Of a stretch of DNA of 64,000 bases, positions 21,991 to 32,700 are shown piece by piece. This stretch comes from Diplonema papillatum (lineage: Eukaryota; Euglenozoa; Diplonemea; Diplonemida; Diplonemidae): contig JAPJBO010000736.1 in assembly GCA_030068145.1 (NCBI GenBank), positions 50,880 through 114,879 on the forward strand. The letters run 5' to 3'. How positions within the stretch are numbered: position 1 is the stretch's first letter; each line of letters begins with the position of its first letter. The translations under genes were made by a program, and so were the position numbers. A model generated the notes under the pieces. It saw only the letters and a list, made by a program, of their open reading frames with translations, was not told where the DNA came from and did not search any database.

Positions 21991-23256
21991 TAGAATCCGG
22001 CTCAAAGAGAGCCACATGTATGGTAGAGATCGTCTTTGAATCCACTTTGAAGGACAGCCAATGTCCATAGCCAGCAAACGTAAACTAGAACAGGCAGTTC
22101 TCATTTCGTTTGAAGGGACGAGAAGAAGAAATGCAATCAACAACAAGATAGACCAATTCGAAAACAACTGGCTTCTTGTGCAGACATAAGGAAAGAAGGA
22201 ACCCGACGTGACATGTGTAGAAAATGGGCCGGGGGGCAAGATCTTCCAATGACTTTGTGTGGGCAAGGTTTGGCACTCTTTTGCGTGTCGACCAAAGAAC
22301 CTTGTCGCCCCTTGTCAGCTGTGTATGGCAGAAGTGAGATCACCACCTTCCTGAGCGATTCAGCAAATGTCCAGACTTTTGTTCCCATCGAGAATCTGAG
22401 GGCACACCCCCACCAGTACGCCAAGGTACCAGGCGTCAGGATGGCTTCTTAGGTTCGGGCGGCGCCGAAGCTTTACCAGCTTCGGCTGGCACCATGCGCA
22501 CTGAACCATGGTTAAGAAGACGACTGAAAGCACAGGCACAAATATAGCTCAAAGCATTTGCAAAATAGCACGAAAAGCCTCTATGCAAACCCCCGTTTTC
22601 ACAGTTCTTCTAGATGGGAATCACACATATTCCCTGTCAACGGGAAGTGTGTAGATTCCCAGAGGGCCTTCGCTGGTTACTCTGCCACTACCCTCACGCA
22701 TACTTGAGACCCGCAAGTTTCGTTTCGATTCTTTCCCCGCAGAGTTGTCCGGACCGAGATGCCGGCGTGTGTAGTTGCTTTGCGCTTTCGTTCTGCTGAA
22801 CTATTCAAATGCTTTCGAAGACAGGTTAGCCTGCCGGGCTCCTGTGGTTCAGTGGGTTCCAACAGGTCACTGTTGTAGCTTTCTTGACACTGCTTTGTAG
22901 GCAAGCATTCAAGGGACTTGCGTGAAATACTAAAGACGCGGCCAGGTACCAGGATCTGGCTCGACGCACTGTCCTGATCCCCGATGATCTCCGCATTCGA
23001 TCCTACAAAAAGTGGACGCCCAAAGCCATGGGCAAAGCGATGTGAGACATTGCAAATGATGGAGATGAGGTGCCTAGTTTGGAGTCGATCGCTCCGGCAA
23101 ATAACGCACCCGCCATTCCTCACGTCCGACCGACCACAAAGCATACACGCTGACCCTCACCTTCATCAAAGGTCGAAAGGCACCAACCCTTCCGCCATAC
23201 GGGATCGTAGGAAACACAAAGCAAAGCGAGTTGTGAATCAATTAGCTCGTAACACT
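21991..23256. other. Spacer before the OMA1 gene
   Basis: No supported gene is seen. A perfect 9-bp hairpin (GCCGAAGCT, loop TTACC, AGCTTCGGC) lies at 22464-22486. From 22984 the OMA1 frame is already open, so the true protein start could be up to 91 codons upstream of 23257. Confidence 0.45.
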
Positions 23257-24477
23257 ATGCGGCGAATAGCCCCCGCGCGCGGAGCCATCAATGGCCGCAA
23301 TATTGGCATGCTGGTGCTGCCCACGGGATTCGTGCCGGTTTGGAGAGCCGTGCGACGCTTCCGAACCTACGACTACGACCCCCACCCAAAGAACCAGCAT
23401 TATTACAGAGAGAATCGCATCGATCTGCGCATGTATGGAATCTCGATGTCGACTTACACGAGACTTTTCTCGTCGCGCATCACCCAAAAACGGTACATAT
23501 TTCTGTTCGCCCTCGTCGTGTTATACACAGCCCACTTGTGGTTCTTCGGAAAGAAGGTGCCATACATAAATAGGAAGCAGTCGGTCTTCATCCCTTACGA
23601 GATGGACAACGACGTGGGCGAGTGGGCCTTTGAGTTAATAAACGGCAAGGTGCTGCCGAAGTATCACCCGTACAGTGTTGAAGTGACGGCGATTGCCAAC
23701 AAATTGCTGAGGGCGATGGAGCGGGACCAGGACCGAGAACCGTTGCTGGAGGAGTGTTTGCAATGGGAGTGGAAGATCTGCGTCGTCGAAAACGACGAAA
23801 TCAACGCTTACTGCCTGCCCGGGGGCAAGGTTGTAGTGCATTCGGGGTTGTTGAAGGCTGCCAGCGACTCGACGCAGCTTGCTTTCGTTATTGCTCACGA
23901 GATAGGTCATGCCTTGGCTCGTCATGGCATCGAGAAGCGAATATCCTTTACGTTGCTAAGTATAGCGTCCTACTTATATGGGCAGGACCTATGGTCTACC
24001 TTGTTCGTCGAGCTTCCCAGCAGCAGACGCAAGGAGTTAGAAGCGGATATCATAGGCCTTCACTTGACCTGTGCCGCTGGGTACACTGTGTCGTGCGATT
24101 CTATCGAGGATTTCTTCAGCATGCTCCCCAGCGCGGATTCGAGTGACGGTGGACAAACGTACTGGTGGAGCAATATTTTGAGCACGCACCCGTCGCACAA
24201 GGAGCGCATTCGAAAGCTCATAAACCATCTCCCCGAGTGCGCGGAGCTAAAAGCACAGCGTAAGACCGAGCAGGGTGCAGAGCCAGGCTTTTTGGTCTCG
24301 ATGACCCCCCGTTGGACCATTCTGTCCAAACCGTCATCCAACGCACCACATGCGACATACACTTACCCTCCAAATTGCGAAGTCGTTGACCACCAGCCGT
24401 GGAGCCATCGCGTAGGCGTGAGTCTGTGTACACTGATGCTGCTGCTTACAATCAGCACCAGGAGCGACTTCTTCTAA
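23257..24477 (+). CDS. OMA1: OMA1-type mitochondrial M48 metalloprotease
   Basis: A zinc metallopeptidase of the inner mitochondrial membrane. In animals OMA1 cleaves stress substrates such as the dynamin OPA1; in yeast it degrades misfolded membrane proteins. From ATG 23257 (MRRIAPARGAINGR, an Arg-rich presequence-like start) the protein has ~406 residues. One transmembrane segment lies at ~79-96. The conserved NAYCLPGGKVVVHSGLL block follows, then the HEIGH zinc motif (His214, Glu215, His218), and the third ligand Glu ~262 is in KELEAD. THPSHKERI near the end is the family's C-terminal signature. A hydrophobic C-terminus (LCTLMLLLTI) may be a second membrane contact. The frame is open from ATG 22984, so a longer N-terminus is possible. 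No intron is needed. Confidence 0.88.
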   Translation: MRRIAPARGAINGRNIGMLVLPTGFVPVWRAVRRFRTYDYDPHPKNQHYYRENRIDLRMYGISMSTYTRLFSSRITQKRYIFLFALVVLYTAHLWFFGKKVPYINRKQSVFIPYEMDNDVGEWAFELINGKVLPKYHPYSVEVTAIANKLLRAMERDQDREPLLEECLQWEWKICVVENDEINAYCLPGGKVVVHSGLLKAASDSTQLAFVIAHEIGHALARHGIEKRISFTLLSIASYLYGQDLWSTLFVELPSSRRKELEADIIGLHLTCAAGYTVSCDSIEDFFSMLPSADSSDGGQTYWWSNILSTHPSHKERIRKLINHLPECAELKAQRKTEQGAEPGFLVSMTPRWTILSKPSSNAPHATYTYPPNCEVVDHQPWSHRVGVSLCTLMLLLTISTRSDFF

Positions 24478-25226
24478 GTGAACTGTGTCGAGAGCAGACT
24501 GTTACTCGGTGCTTTCATAGCTAGCTCGAGCCGACTAACGCATTGGCGCAATTCCGCAATTGCTTGTCTCGACTTCTGTGCGTGCTTCGGCAACAACGTC
24601 GGTCTTGTGCCTTCGATGCCTCGTCATAAGTGGTGACAGCTGACTGAGGATCCTCGGTATTTGTTTGTTTGTGCACATTATTCCCTGCATTCGCTTCTAG
24701 CTCGCCTCGGATACTCGGATTTTTTCTTTGAACCAACCACACCCTGAAGGTTGTTTGAAGTTCTCTTATCGACTTTCGTGGTGCACAAGAAAACTGTGAG
24801 AGTTCAGTTTGCTGGCGGGATCTGCACTTGCGTGTCGATCCATCTCCACAGGCGGAAGAAGCCTCTATGCCCTGCTCTTGCACAGGGCTTCCCCGCACTT
24901 TGGTCGTGTTATCACAGAGTGGCGTCAGGGCGTGAGTAAAAACCAGTGTGCTTCGTAAACAAAACGAAGCTGCGTTGGCGATTTTCTGCGAGCATTTGTT
25001 CTCCCGCTGCCTTGCCAGAGAGTGGCTGTGCACAGCACACTCGTTTGCCCGCCAAACGGGCGCATCTTCCCAACTGACTCCTCCGAAAACCGGCAGACTT
25101 AGTTGTGGGGGCAATGGTAAGTTACGAATCGAACGTTGCCAAAGCAGTTGCCAACTGGCCGCCTGCCAGACAGAAGCCCCAAATAATGCGGCAGGGACAA
25201 AAAAAGTATTCCCACCAAGCACAACA
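24478..25226. other. Spacer between OMA1 and SCO1
   Basis: The SCO1 frame is open from 24948, but no ATG occurs before 25227 and the encoded sequence there is not conserved. Nothing else is recognised. Confidence 0.5.
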
Positions 25227-26144
25227 ATGATGCTGGGACAACGAACATGGAAGCTGCTGCGGCAGGCCCGTGTGCAGAGGGTGCACGGAGGAAGCTGCGC
25301 CACGACGTGCAGCTTTCGTGAAGCGTCGGTGCAGCAGAGGAGGGGGAAGAAAACTGCGGGGTTCGGCGCTCCCGACAGCGGCTCCTCATCCGCGAAGACT
25401 GAGTCTCCGCCGCAGGCAAAGGGCGGGAAAGGTGCCCCAGCGAGTGAACTCGAACAGTACGAAATGGAGCAGAATGCCAAGCACGAGAAGGAAGAGCAAG
25501 CAGCGGACCGTGAGTTGGTGTTGAAGTGGCTGCAGCTCGGCCTCATCGGGCTGCTGGCGCCTTTGGCGGCATGGTACACGTTCAGTCAGCAGATGGCGAA
25601 GCGCGAGGCGGGGTTCAAGGTTTCCGAGTTCAAAACGGTCGGAAAAGCAGCAGTCGGCGGAAACTGGACCCTCGTTGACATGGACGGAGTGCCGAGAACG
25701 CGCGCTGACTTTTATGGCAAGTGGCCGGTGATGTACTTTGGCTTCACCCACTGCCCGGAGATCTGTCCGGTGGAGCTGCACCGCCTCGGAGTCGTCCTCG
25801 ACGAGCTCAGAAAGCGGTTTCCGAGCCGCGACCTGACACCGTTGTTCGTCAGCTGCGACCCGCTTCGGGACTCAGGCCGCGAGGTGCGATCTTATCTTAG
25901 CGAGTTCCACAAAGACTTTGTCGGCCTTGTCGGCACCCCGGAACAAGTTGCTGACATTTGCAAGTCTCACCGCATTTACTACTCCAAGCCGACTAACCTC
26001 GAAGCTCAAGAAGGCGACTACCTCATAGATCACTCAATTGCCATCTACTTCTTCGATGACCAGTTCGAATTCGTGGAAGCGTTCGGCCCCCGTTGGAACG
26101 CCGACGAGATTATTGACAAAATGACTCGTATCTTCAATGAGTAA
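25227..26144 (+). CDS. SCO1: SCO1/SenC copper chaperone for cytochrome c oxidase
   Basis: A thioredoxin-fold protein that delivers copper to the CuA site of COX2 in the mitochondrial intermembrane space. The start MMLGQRTWKLLRQARVQR is a typical amphipathic presequence. A charged, low-complexity region is followed by one transmembrane helix (~98-118, LQLGLIGLLAPLAAW). The SCO domain then contains TLVDMDG, YFGFTHCPEICPVEL with copper ligands Cys176 and Cys180, FVSCDPLRDS, and DYLIDHSIAIYFF with the third ligand His269. Length ~305 residues, normal for the family. It is single-exon. The two ATG codons (25227, 25230) are adjacent. Together with COX11 further right, it is the second cytochrome oxidase copper-assembly gene in this window. 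Confidence 0.95.
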   Translation: MMLGQRTWKLLRQARVQRVHGGSCATTCSFREASVQQRRGKKTAGFGAPDSGSSSAKTESPPQAKGGKGAPASELEQYEMEQNAKHEKEEQAADRELVLKWLQLGLIGLLAPLAAWYTFSQQMAKREAGFKVSEFKTVGKAAVGGNWTLVDMDGVPRTRADFYGKWPVMYFGFTHCPEICPVELHRLGVVLDELRKRFPSRDLTPLFVSCDPLRDSGREVRSYLSEFHKDFVGLVGTPEQVADICKSHRIYYSKPTNLEAQEGDYLIDHSIAIYFFDDQFEFVEAFGPRWNADEIIDKMTRIFNE

Positions 26145-26823
26145 CTTTACGAACGCAAAACTTCGTTCTCGCACGGAGTCGTGGCCATTGCGATCGCAGC
26201 TTGGCGAACTTGCTTTCAATGGCTTCCACGCACCTCTCCCACTGTGATAGCATGCTCTGTCCCTATCGGAAATTGAATTGCCTGGCTGAGTTGCCACGTG
26301 GATTAACCATGCAATCTACATGCTTGCAAGCCATTTGCCAAGTTTTACCCTCTAGCACGTGCCTGCTTGCTTCGGCCTAGTACCGTGAAGGTGATCCTTC
26401 AGTCGTTGTGTTCCTCTTTTCTTCCTATCTTCAACTCAAGCCGGGAACAGCAACCCGAGGCTGCCGATGCGTCCATTAAGGAGTCGCTGCGCAGGAAATT
26501 CATACTGATCATGTCGTTCACGGGATTTGTCCAATGGCAATAATGAACTGCGACGGAAACACTGCATGGGCATGGTGCAGCCCAGGCGTTGCATGTGTCT
26601 GCTGGCCTTTTGGTCTCTCGGAAAACCTTCTAATCCACAAATAACGCTGGAAAAAATCCTGGGGCTCACAGGAGCGAGGGATCCGACACACAAGTTGGTT
26701 TGACGAAACCAACCTAGCCACGTTCCCTCTTAGGCCCGGAAATCTTCCTGCCACGACTCGCAGTCAGTAACCGATATTGCTTTCTTGCCAAACAGCGAGG
26801 GGGTTTGCGGAATTGTGCTGACC
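26145..26823. other. Spacer, no gene seen
   Basis: Only short frames without recognisable sequence are present between SCO1 and the patatin-like gene. Confidence 0.5.
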
Positions 26824-28343
26824 ATGGCGTACCATTTCCCAAGCTTCCCGAAGCCGCACCCATCTCGTGTGAACGCGTTTCGCGAGAAGAAAAAGGTGGC
26901 CGTGCTGAGCATAGACGGTGGCGGCATACGGGGGCTCATCCCGGCTCTCATCATGGACTTCATGGAGAAGCAAACAGGTCGCCGCATCTGCGAATTGTTC
27001 GACCTCGTCGCAGGGACCAGCACAGGGGGTATTCTCTCAATCCTAAGCGCGCTACCTGAAGAGGCTGGGGTATGTAATCTTTTCCCCCCCACACCCAGCT
27101 TTGCCCAACACACGCCCAGAGTTGTTCCTGTTGCCGTACGAGCTAACACAAGCAGTTTCAGCTCTGCAAGTCAGTTAAAGCCTGCCACCCAGTGATCGCG
27201 GGTCTGTACATGCCAAACGGGCGAATCAGAAAAGGGGGGAGTGTGAAGTATCCCACCCTCTGGTCCCACTTTTCGGTCCCACACTCCGGGAGAATCCTAA
27301 TTTCGATAGAGAGAAGCGTGTGGAATGCAGCTGAGAGTAGCGCCGTACTATCATTCAAAAAACGGCAGTCTACAACACCGTCATCACGAACCACCGGCGA
27401 GGAGCTAATAAAGCTGTACAAGGAACGAGGGGCCGAAATCTTCCCTCAGCAAGACGATGAAGGGACGGACATGAAGTCGTTCCTCTCAAAGGTGAAATCC
27501 ACAGTTGGTGACGTGAAAGACACGATGAACACGATGGCTAGCGCCTTATCGAAGCCCAAGTACACAGCTGCCGGCCTCGAGAAGGTTGTCCACGACTACA
27601 CCGTGGACAAGCACGGGAAGCCATTGACATTGGCGGACACAGTTATTCCTGTTTACGTGTCGGCCGTTGAAATGGAGCAACCTTGGGGCCCTATTTTCTT
27701 TTCATCCCTCGATGCGCGAGCAGATGGAGGTGCAAACGGCTGTAACTACTTGGTCAGCGACGTTGCGAGAGCCACTTCTGCAGCTCCAACGTTCCTTCCC
27801 CCGAAAAAAATGAGCAACGTGGTTAAAGAGACAGCTATGTCAACGCCAACCCCCGGCCACGTCTCTCTCACTTGTGTCGACGGTGGCATATGCTGCAACA
27901 ACCCTTCACTTGCTGTCCTGAACTATGTCCGTGGTCTCGTCGACCCCGACACCGAAATCACGATCATCTCCCTCGGCACTGGACGTGTCGCGGAGGCGTA
28001 CGACTGCAAAGCGATGCAGGGCTGGGGCGCTGCTAAATGGATTGAACCCCTCATTAGCACGATGATGCAAGGCTCTTCGAAGCTGATGCATGACCAGATC
28101 GAGACCATCGCCGCGGCAGACAGCCGGATTAAGTACCACAGATTCCAGATGATGATCCCAGAGGAGTACACTTCCAAAACTACGAACAAAGAGTGGCAGC
28201 AGAGCAAAGTCGGATGCGAGCGGATGGACAACATTCGGAAGAAGAACCTTGACATTATGACCGAGCTTGTCGTCTCCTCGTTTCTGCCGGAGATCGAAAA
28301 TGCACTGGGCAAGGCGCTCCAGCAGATGATCTACGACAAATGA
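26824..28343 (+). CDS. Patatin-like phospholipase
   Basis: Ser-Asp dyad acyl hydrolase. Exon 1 26824-27069 and exon 2 27369-28343 are joined by a phase-0 intron (GTATGT...CGGCAG, 299 bp), giving ~406 residues. The oxyanion motif DGGGIRG is at 31-37, the nucleophile elbow GTSTG at 64-68 (Ser66), and the catalytic Asp253 is in VDGGICCNNPS. The family landmarks LVAGTSTGGIL, EELIKLYKERG and DVARATSAAPTFLPP are all present in order. The C-terminal region has the SLGTGR strand and a helical tail. No signal peptide or membrane segment is visible, so it is likely a cytosolic enzyme acting on membrane lipids. The intron's 3' half happens to be open in frame with exon 2 (from 27192), so intron retention would not immediately terminate that frame. 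Confidence 0.88.
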
Positions 28344-29771
28344 GCCGTTACCGCTGCACCAATGCTGCTGTTTACCAGTTGCTTCTGGCTGGTCTGTCAC
28401 CATGCTTCACTGCTACAACAACATGAACTCTGGCACCCCTCCTGTGTAGTCAGTCAGGCACAGAACACTGACCACCGAAGCAAACGGAGAAAACATGCAA
28501 TCAAAAGAAAGGTTCACCCGGACAACCGACAAGCGTTCATCGCCAACAGCACAAACACATCTGGGGACAACCAAAGCAGGGCTGCATTGTCGTGTTGGGC
28601 ATACAACGGCTGGCCAACCTCATCCGCACCGGGAATAGACGGTCGGGATTGCTGGGGTCGGGCCCGTGAGTGCAAGAGAAAAAAAGAAAAGCAAACCTTG
28701 TCCCTGCCGCTGTCTCCACAAAACGTCCGATCATACTCTGCAAAGAACGGGGTCGAACGCGTTTGCTGCGTGCGGCAAGATATAATTGGCACAGGATCTT
28801 CTCGTCTTCTGCTCGATCGGTCGGGTTTCAGTGAATGCTGTAGCACAACGCGCATCGCATCGTTTCCTCTCTTTACTAGAGACGACTGAGGAAATCTTAC
28901 CGCGTGGATCCAACCAGGATCACAAAGGAAATCGTAATCCTGTCGTGGTTCAAAAGCTTGCCGTTTTTACAGTAGGGGGAAAAACCCGGCACCTGCCTGA
29001 TAATGTCTTCAAACGGAACCGAGCCTAATCATTAAAAGAGCAAATCCCGCGAGAACAGCGAGGGGGCACCCACATCTCATGAGTGTCCGCGGAAAGCGGA
29101 AGTGCAATACGACCAACGTACCTCGGGCACCTTACAAGTGCTGGCATGAGCAGTACACCCTACTCTTACTTGTTCACAGTGCCGAAGTTTCAGACAGCAT
29201 TCGGATCCGCAGCGTTGATTGTGTAGAAAAGCAGTTTAACAACAGGGACTTTTATTCCACTCGACGTCAGCGGTGCGAACGTCAGTTTGCATGAATGTCT
29301 TTTTTAGGCTGCACATAGCCTGCGAAAGGATTGGTTGAGCGATTATGTTCTACTCACTCACCACCGATAGTCTTCTCCGAAACAGTTCTCTTTCGAGTTG
29401 CAGTTCTTGAGAAAACTACGAAAACTGCCAGGCGTGCTGGCAGAATTCTTGCGGTGCAGCAAAGCAGTACTGAAGAGCGCATGAGGGTACGAGTGCAAGA
29501 GAGATAGCAAGGCCGCCGAACGGACAGAATGGCTGAGAAGCGAATTACTTACACTGTGAGTGAGCTTGCTCTTGGTAAGGGGTTCTTCATCCTAAGACTG
29601 AGGCGTGCCATTCTTTGATGATAGAAAGCCGCAGGACAAGTTGAACCCCAACATAAAAATGCAGCACTGCTCTCGTACCGAGAAAAAACCCGACTAGGAT
29701 TGTATTTAAAATTAGAAAGGAAGTACACTGCCGACTGCGAATCGCAGGCGAGTTGGGTGTGGGTCGGCAAG
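28344..29771. other. Spacer, no gene seen
   Basis: No recognised coding region. The tepsin frame is open from 29700, but the first ATG with a conserved product is 29772. Confidence 0.5.
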
Positions 29772-32700
29772 ATGGACAAGAAGCTCGTCAACAAAGCGAC
29801 AACGAATACACCGGATCCGACGATGGGACACATGTATCGCGACATTGCGAACCTGACCCACTCTGACGGTAAGATCTGCCTCAAACTCTGCACGTACGTC
29901 ATGGACAGGCTGACAGGCTCGAAGGGAACGTGGCAAATAATCAAGACGTTGAAAGTGATTAAGTACTGTGCAGCCAACGGGCATCCGGATTTCCAGAAGG
30001 CTATGCAGAAGCGATGTGACGAGCTGCGAACATATTCGAGCTACCGAGGGGCGGAAGATCCGGTTCATGGTACTGCTCTAAACGAGCAAGTGAAGGCGAG
30101 TGCAAGGGAGGCGATCGAGGCTTGCTTCCAAGAGCAGGTGGCGTCCAAAGTTGCGGGCACGATAAACGGAATGGGCGGCGGAAGCGTCCAAAAGGATAAG
30201 AAGGACGACCCCTTCAAAGATTCGCAGCTGTCGCACGGCGAGTTCGGCAGCCTCGGGTTGGCCCCAAGCATGAGCGGGATGGGCAACACAGGGGCCCCGG
30301 TACAGGCCCCCAGCAAGTTTAAGGAAGAGTGGAAGAAACACAACGTCCCGAAAGAATCGCCCGGTCTCACAGGCTTCGCCTCGTCAACGTTGAATTCGAT
30401 GACGAAACCTAATACATACATGGGACAGTTTGCGCAGGCGGCCACCTCCGGTTTCGGGTTCCTGGGTAATTCAAACCACGACGCGATGATGAAGCAGTAC
30501 GAAGACGAGGACACCGGCAGCCAATTGGTCATGGACCCAACCATCATGGCATCCATCCACGCATCGGAACAGCAGCCGGCATTCGGCGGCGGCGGCGGCG
30601 GCGGCGGCGGGTTTAAGTTCTTGACAGAGGGCCAGTCTGCTGGGCCCACGGCCTCAGTGTCGCGACTCGACGACTCGACAGTGGCGCTCAACCGTGGCCA
30701 GCAGATTGTTGATGGAGCGGTTGCGTTGAAGACCATTGGCCGATCCGAGATTTCGCGCTTCACGCGCGAGGTGAAGCAGGCGATGGAGGACGGCCACAGC
30801 GACGACGTCACGCAGCGCCTGGACGAAAAGATCAACGCGAAGGCCCCGTGGCAGCAGCGACTGAACGCTTTAACCCTCATCGAGGGCCTCGCCCGCGCCG
30901 AGATCGCCGATGTTCTCGAGTATTTCACGGAGAATCCCGAGGACATCTACAAAAACCTCGACGTTGTGCAAACATCGCTGAAGGAGAAAGCGAGAAAATG
31001 CCTGCAGTCGCTCGGACTCCCCCCCAAACGAGGGGCGAGAGCAGCGCCCTTCGATGACGGCGAAGGCACACCTGCGGCCAGCAACTTGCTGATCGGAGAG
31101 CAGCAGCCGCAGGCAGCCGTCGAGGATCCGCGGGGCGGGAGGAAGGCGAAAAGCTCGGCGGGCATCAAAAAGCGGACTTCGAAGAAGAACGCCGCGCTCG
31201 AAGCCCCCAGCCAAGGCAGCGACCTGTTCAACTCGCTCTCCAGCATGATGCCGCCGACGGCCGCCGACCCCGCCTCGGCGTTCGGGCTGTCGAAAACAGC
31301 ATCCGCGCCCGCGCCCATGCCAGCCTCCGTGCCCACACCTGCTCCGCAGCCGGTTCCCTCGGATGCGCAGGGCATGTCGGGCTTCACGTTCCCGGCCGCC
31401 AACGCCCACGTCGCCGCCCCCCAGCTGGCCAACCCGCCCGCGCCAGACGCTGCCGCTGCCGCGGCCTTCTCGGGGCCGGTCGCGTCCCTCTTCGACTTCG
31501 AGCAGCCCAAGCCGGCGGCGCCGCCGCAGCCCGCCGCCGCCGCCGCCCGCAGCAACAACGGCGGCGGCAACGCCTTCGGCAACGGCAACGACCTCGACTT
31601 CCTCTTCGGCCCGCCTTCCAGCGCAGCACCCCCGTCCCAGCCGCAAGCTGTGCAGCCGGCTCCCTCTTCTGCTGCTGCCGACCCGCTGGGTTCCTTTCTA
31701 TCAGCCTCTCCGCCGAAGGTACACCCTTTTCAACCTATACTCTTGCTCTTGTTATTCGGGCTCTGTTGTTGTGCGTCGGCGGAATTGTTACTAGAGTGAT
31801 CGAACCGGTACTTTTTGTCACTCGCCTAGCAGTTTCAGTCGAGCCGTGCTTATTACATACATTCTTGCTGGTCGCTGACGAGGCGCTCCACCGGACACTC
31901 AAGCAGGTTTCGCACTAGAAGGAAGCCGTTGGCATGCTGGTGAGTTCCACGCTGTTGTGCTTTTGTACGGCACGGCTGCTGAGGAAAACTACAAGCAACA
32001 GTCATGGACCGCAAACTACATGCGGCCCAAAACTACGAAGACTGCATGCACACAGAACAGCGGCAAGCACTCACGCGCGTTACCCGGGTTGACGTCTCCG
32101 AGGCAATCAACCCTCCCCGTTTGACACAACTGTGTCCTCGTCGCGAAACAACCCGTAATCAGACAGCCCTTGTTTGCTTTAAGAGAACCCTTTCATCAAC
32201 GGCCACACAGAGACCAACGCCCCCGGAATTTCAAGCGAACTTTAAATCTAAAAACAAACAATTCAACAGGCATCGAATCCAGCATCGGCAACCAGCGTTT
32301 CGCAAGACCCGTTCGCAGCGCTTATGGGATTCCCTCCGAAGACAGCCACTCCTCCGAAACCCGCTCAACAGCCTTCCAACATGGTATTTGCACAGTTTAC
32401 AGAGTGAGTTGATCCTTGAAAGCAAGGGAGCAACCGGAGTTCAAAATCACGGAGCGAAAGCACAAAGCCTGCACAATGATCACCTGTTTGCGAATTTCTT
32501 TTACGGAAGCTTCAGCTCGGTACTCCGAAGTTCTGCGTTTGCCATCTGTTCACTCTAAACTCGCATTTACACAGGACGTTAACAACCTGAGCCAGCAGCT
32601 TGCTAGTCTAGATTCGGACAGCCAAATGAAGCTACTGGCAGAGCAGCAAGCACTGCTCGCTCAGCAAATCGCGGCGCTCCAAATGCAGGTTGGGCAGTAG
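29772..32700 (+). CDS. TEPSIN: Tepsin/MTV1-like ENTH-domain protein (AP-4 accessory)
   Basis: Three exons in phase 0: 29772-31718, 32270-32383 and 32575-32700 (introns GTACAC...CAACAG and GTATTT...ACACAG); ~728 residues. The N-terminal ENTH-like domain (~1-125) begins MDKKLVNKATTNTPDP and has the tepsin-type AEDPVHGTALNEQVKASA helix, matching tepsin's 'PDPLHGNSLYQKVRAAA'. A Gly9 run lies near 273. The second VHS/ENTH-like helical domain (~296-416, LNRGQQIVDGAVALKT ... VVQTSLKEKARKCLQSLG) is also seen in tepsin. The tail is Pro/Ala-rich with SLFDFE, DPF and LDFLFG, adaptor-binding-type motifs, and ends in a short coiled coil (LSQQLASLDSD...). Tepsin binds the AP-4 adaptor at the trans-Golgi; the plant homologue MTV1 acts in vacuolar trafficking. 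The first intron includes a dispersed repeat ending ~7 bp before its acceptor. Confidence 0.85.
32172..32262 (+). repeat. Dispersed repeat, family 1 copy B at an intron end
   Basis: Homologous to 5739-5822 (shared AAGAGAACCC, TCAAGCGAACTTTAA, TCTAAAAAC). It ends just before the CAATTCAACAG acceptor of the tepsin gene, so part of the acceptor tract may derive from the repeat. Confidence 0.65.

Noticed and set aside
22464-22486. Perfect hairpin resembling a bacterial terminator
   Set aside because: No T-run follows and the context is eukaryotic; kept only as a note in the spacer entry.
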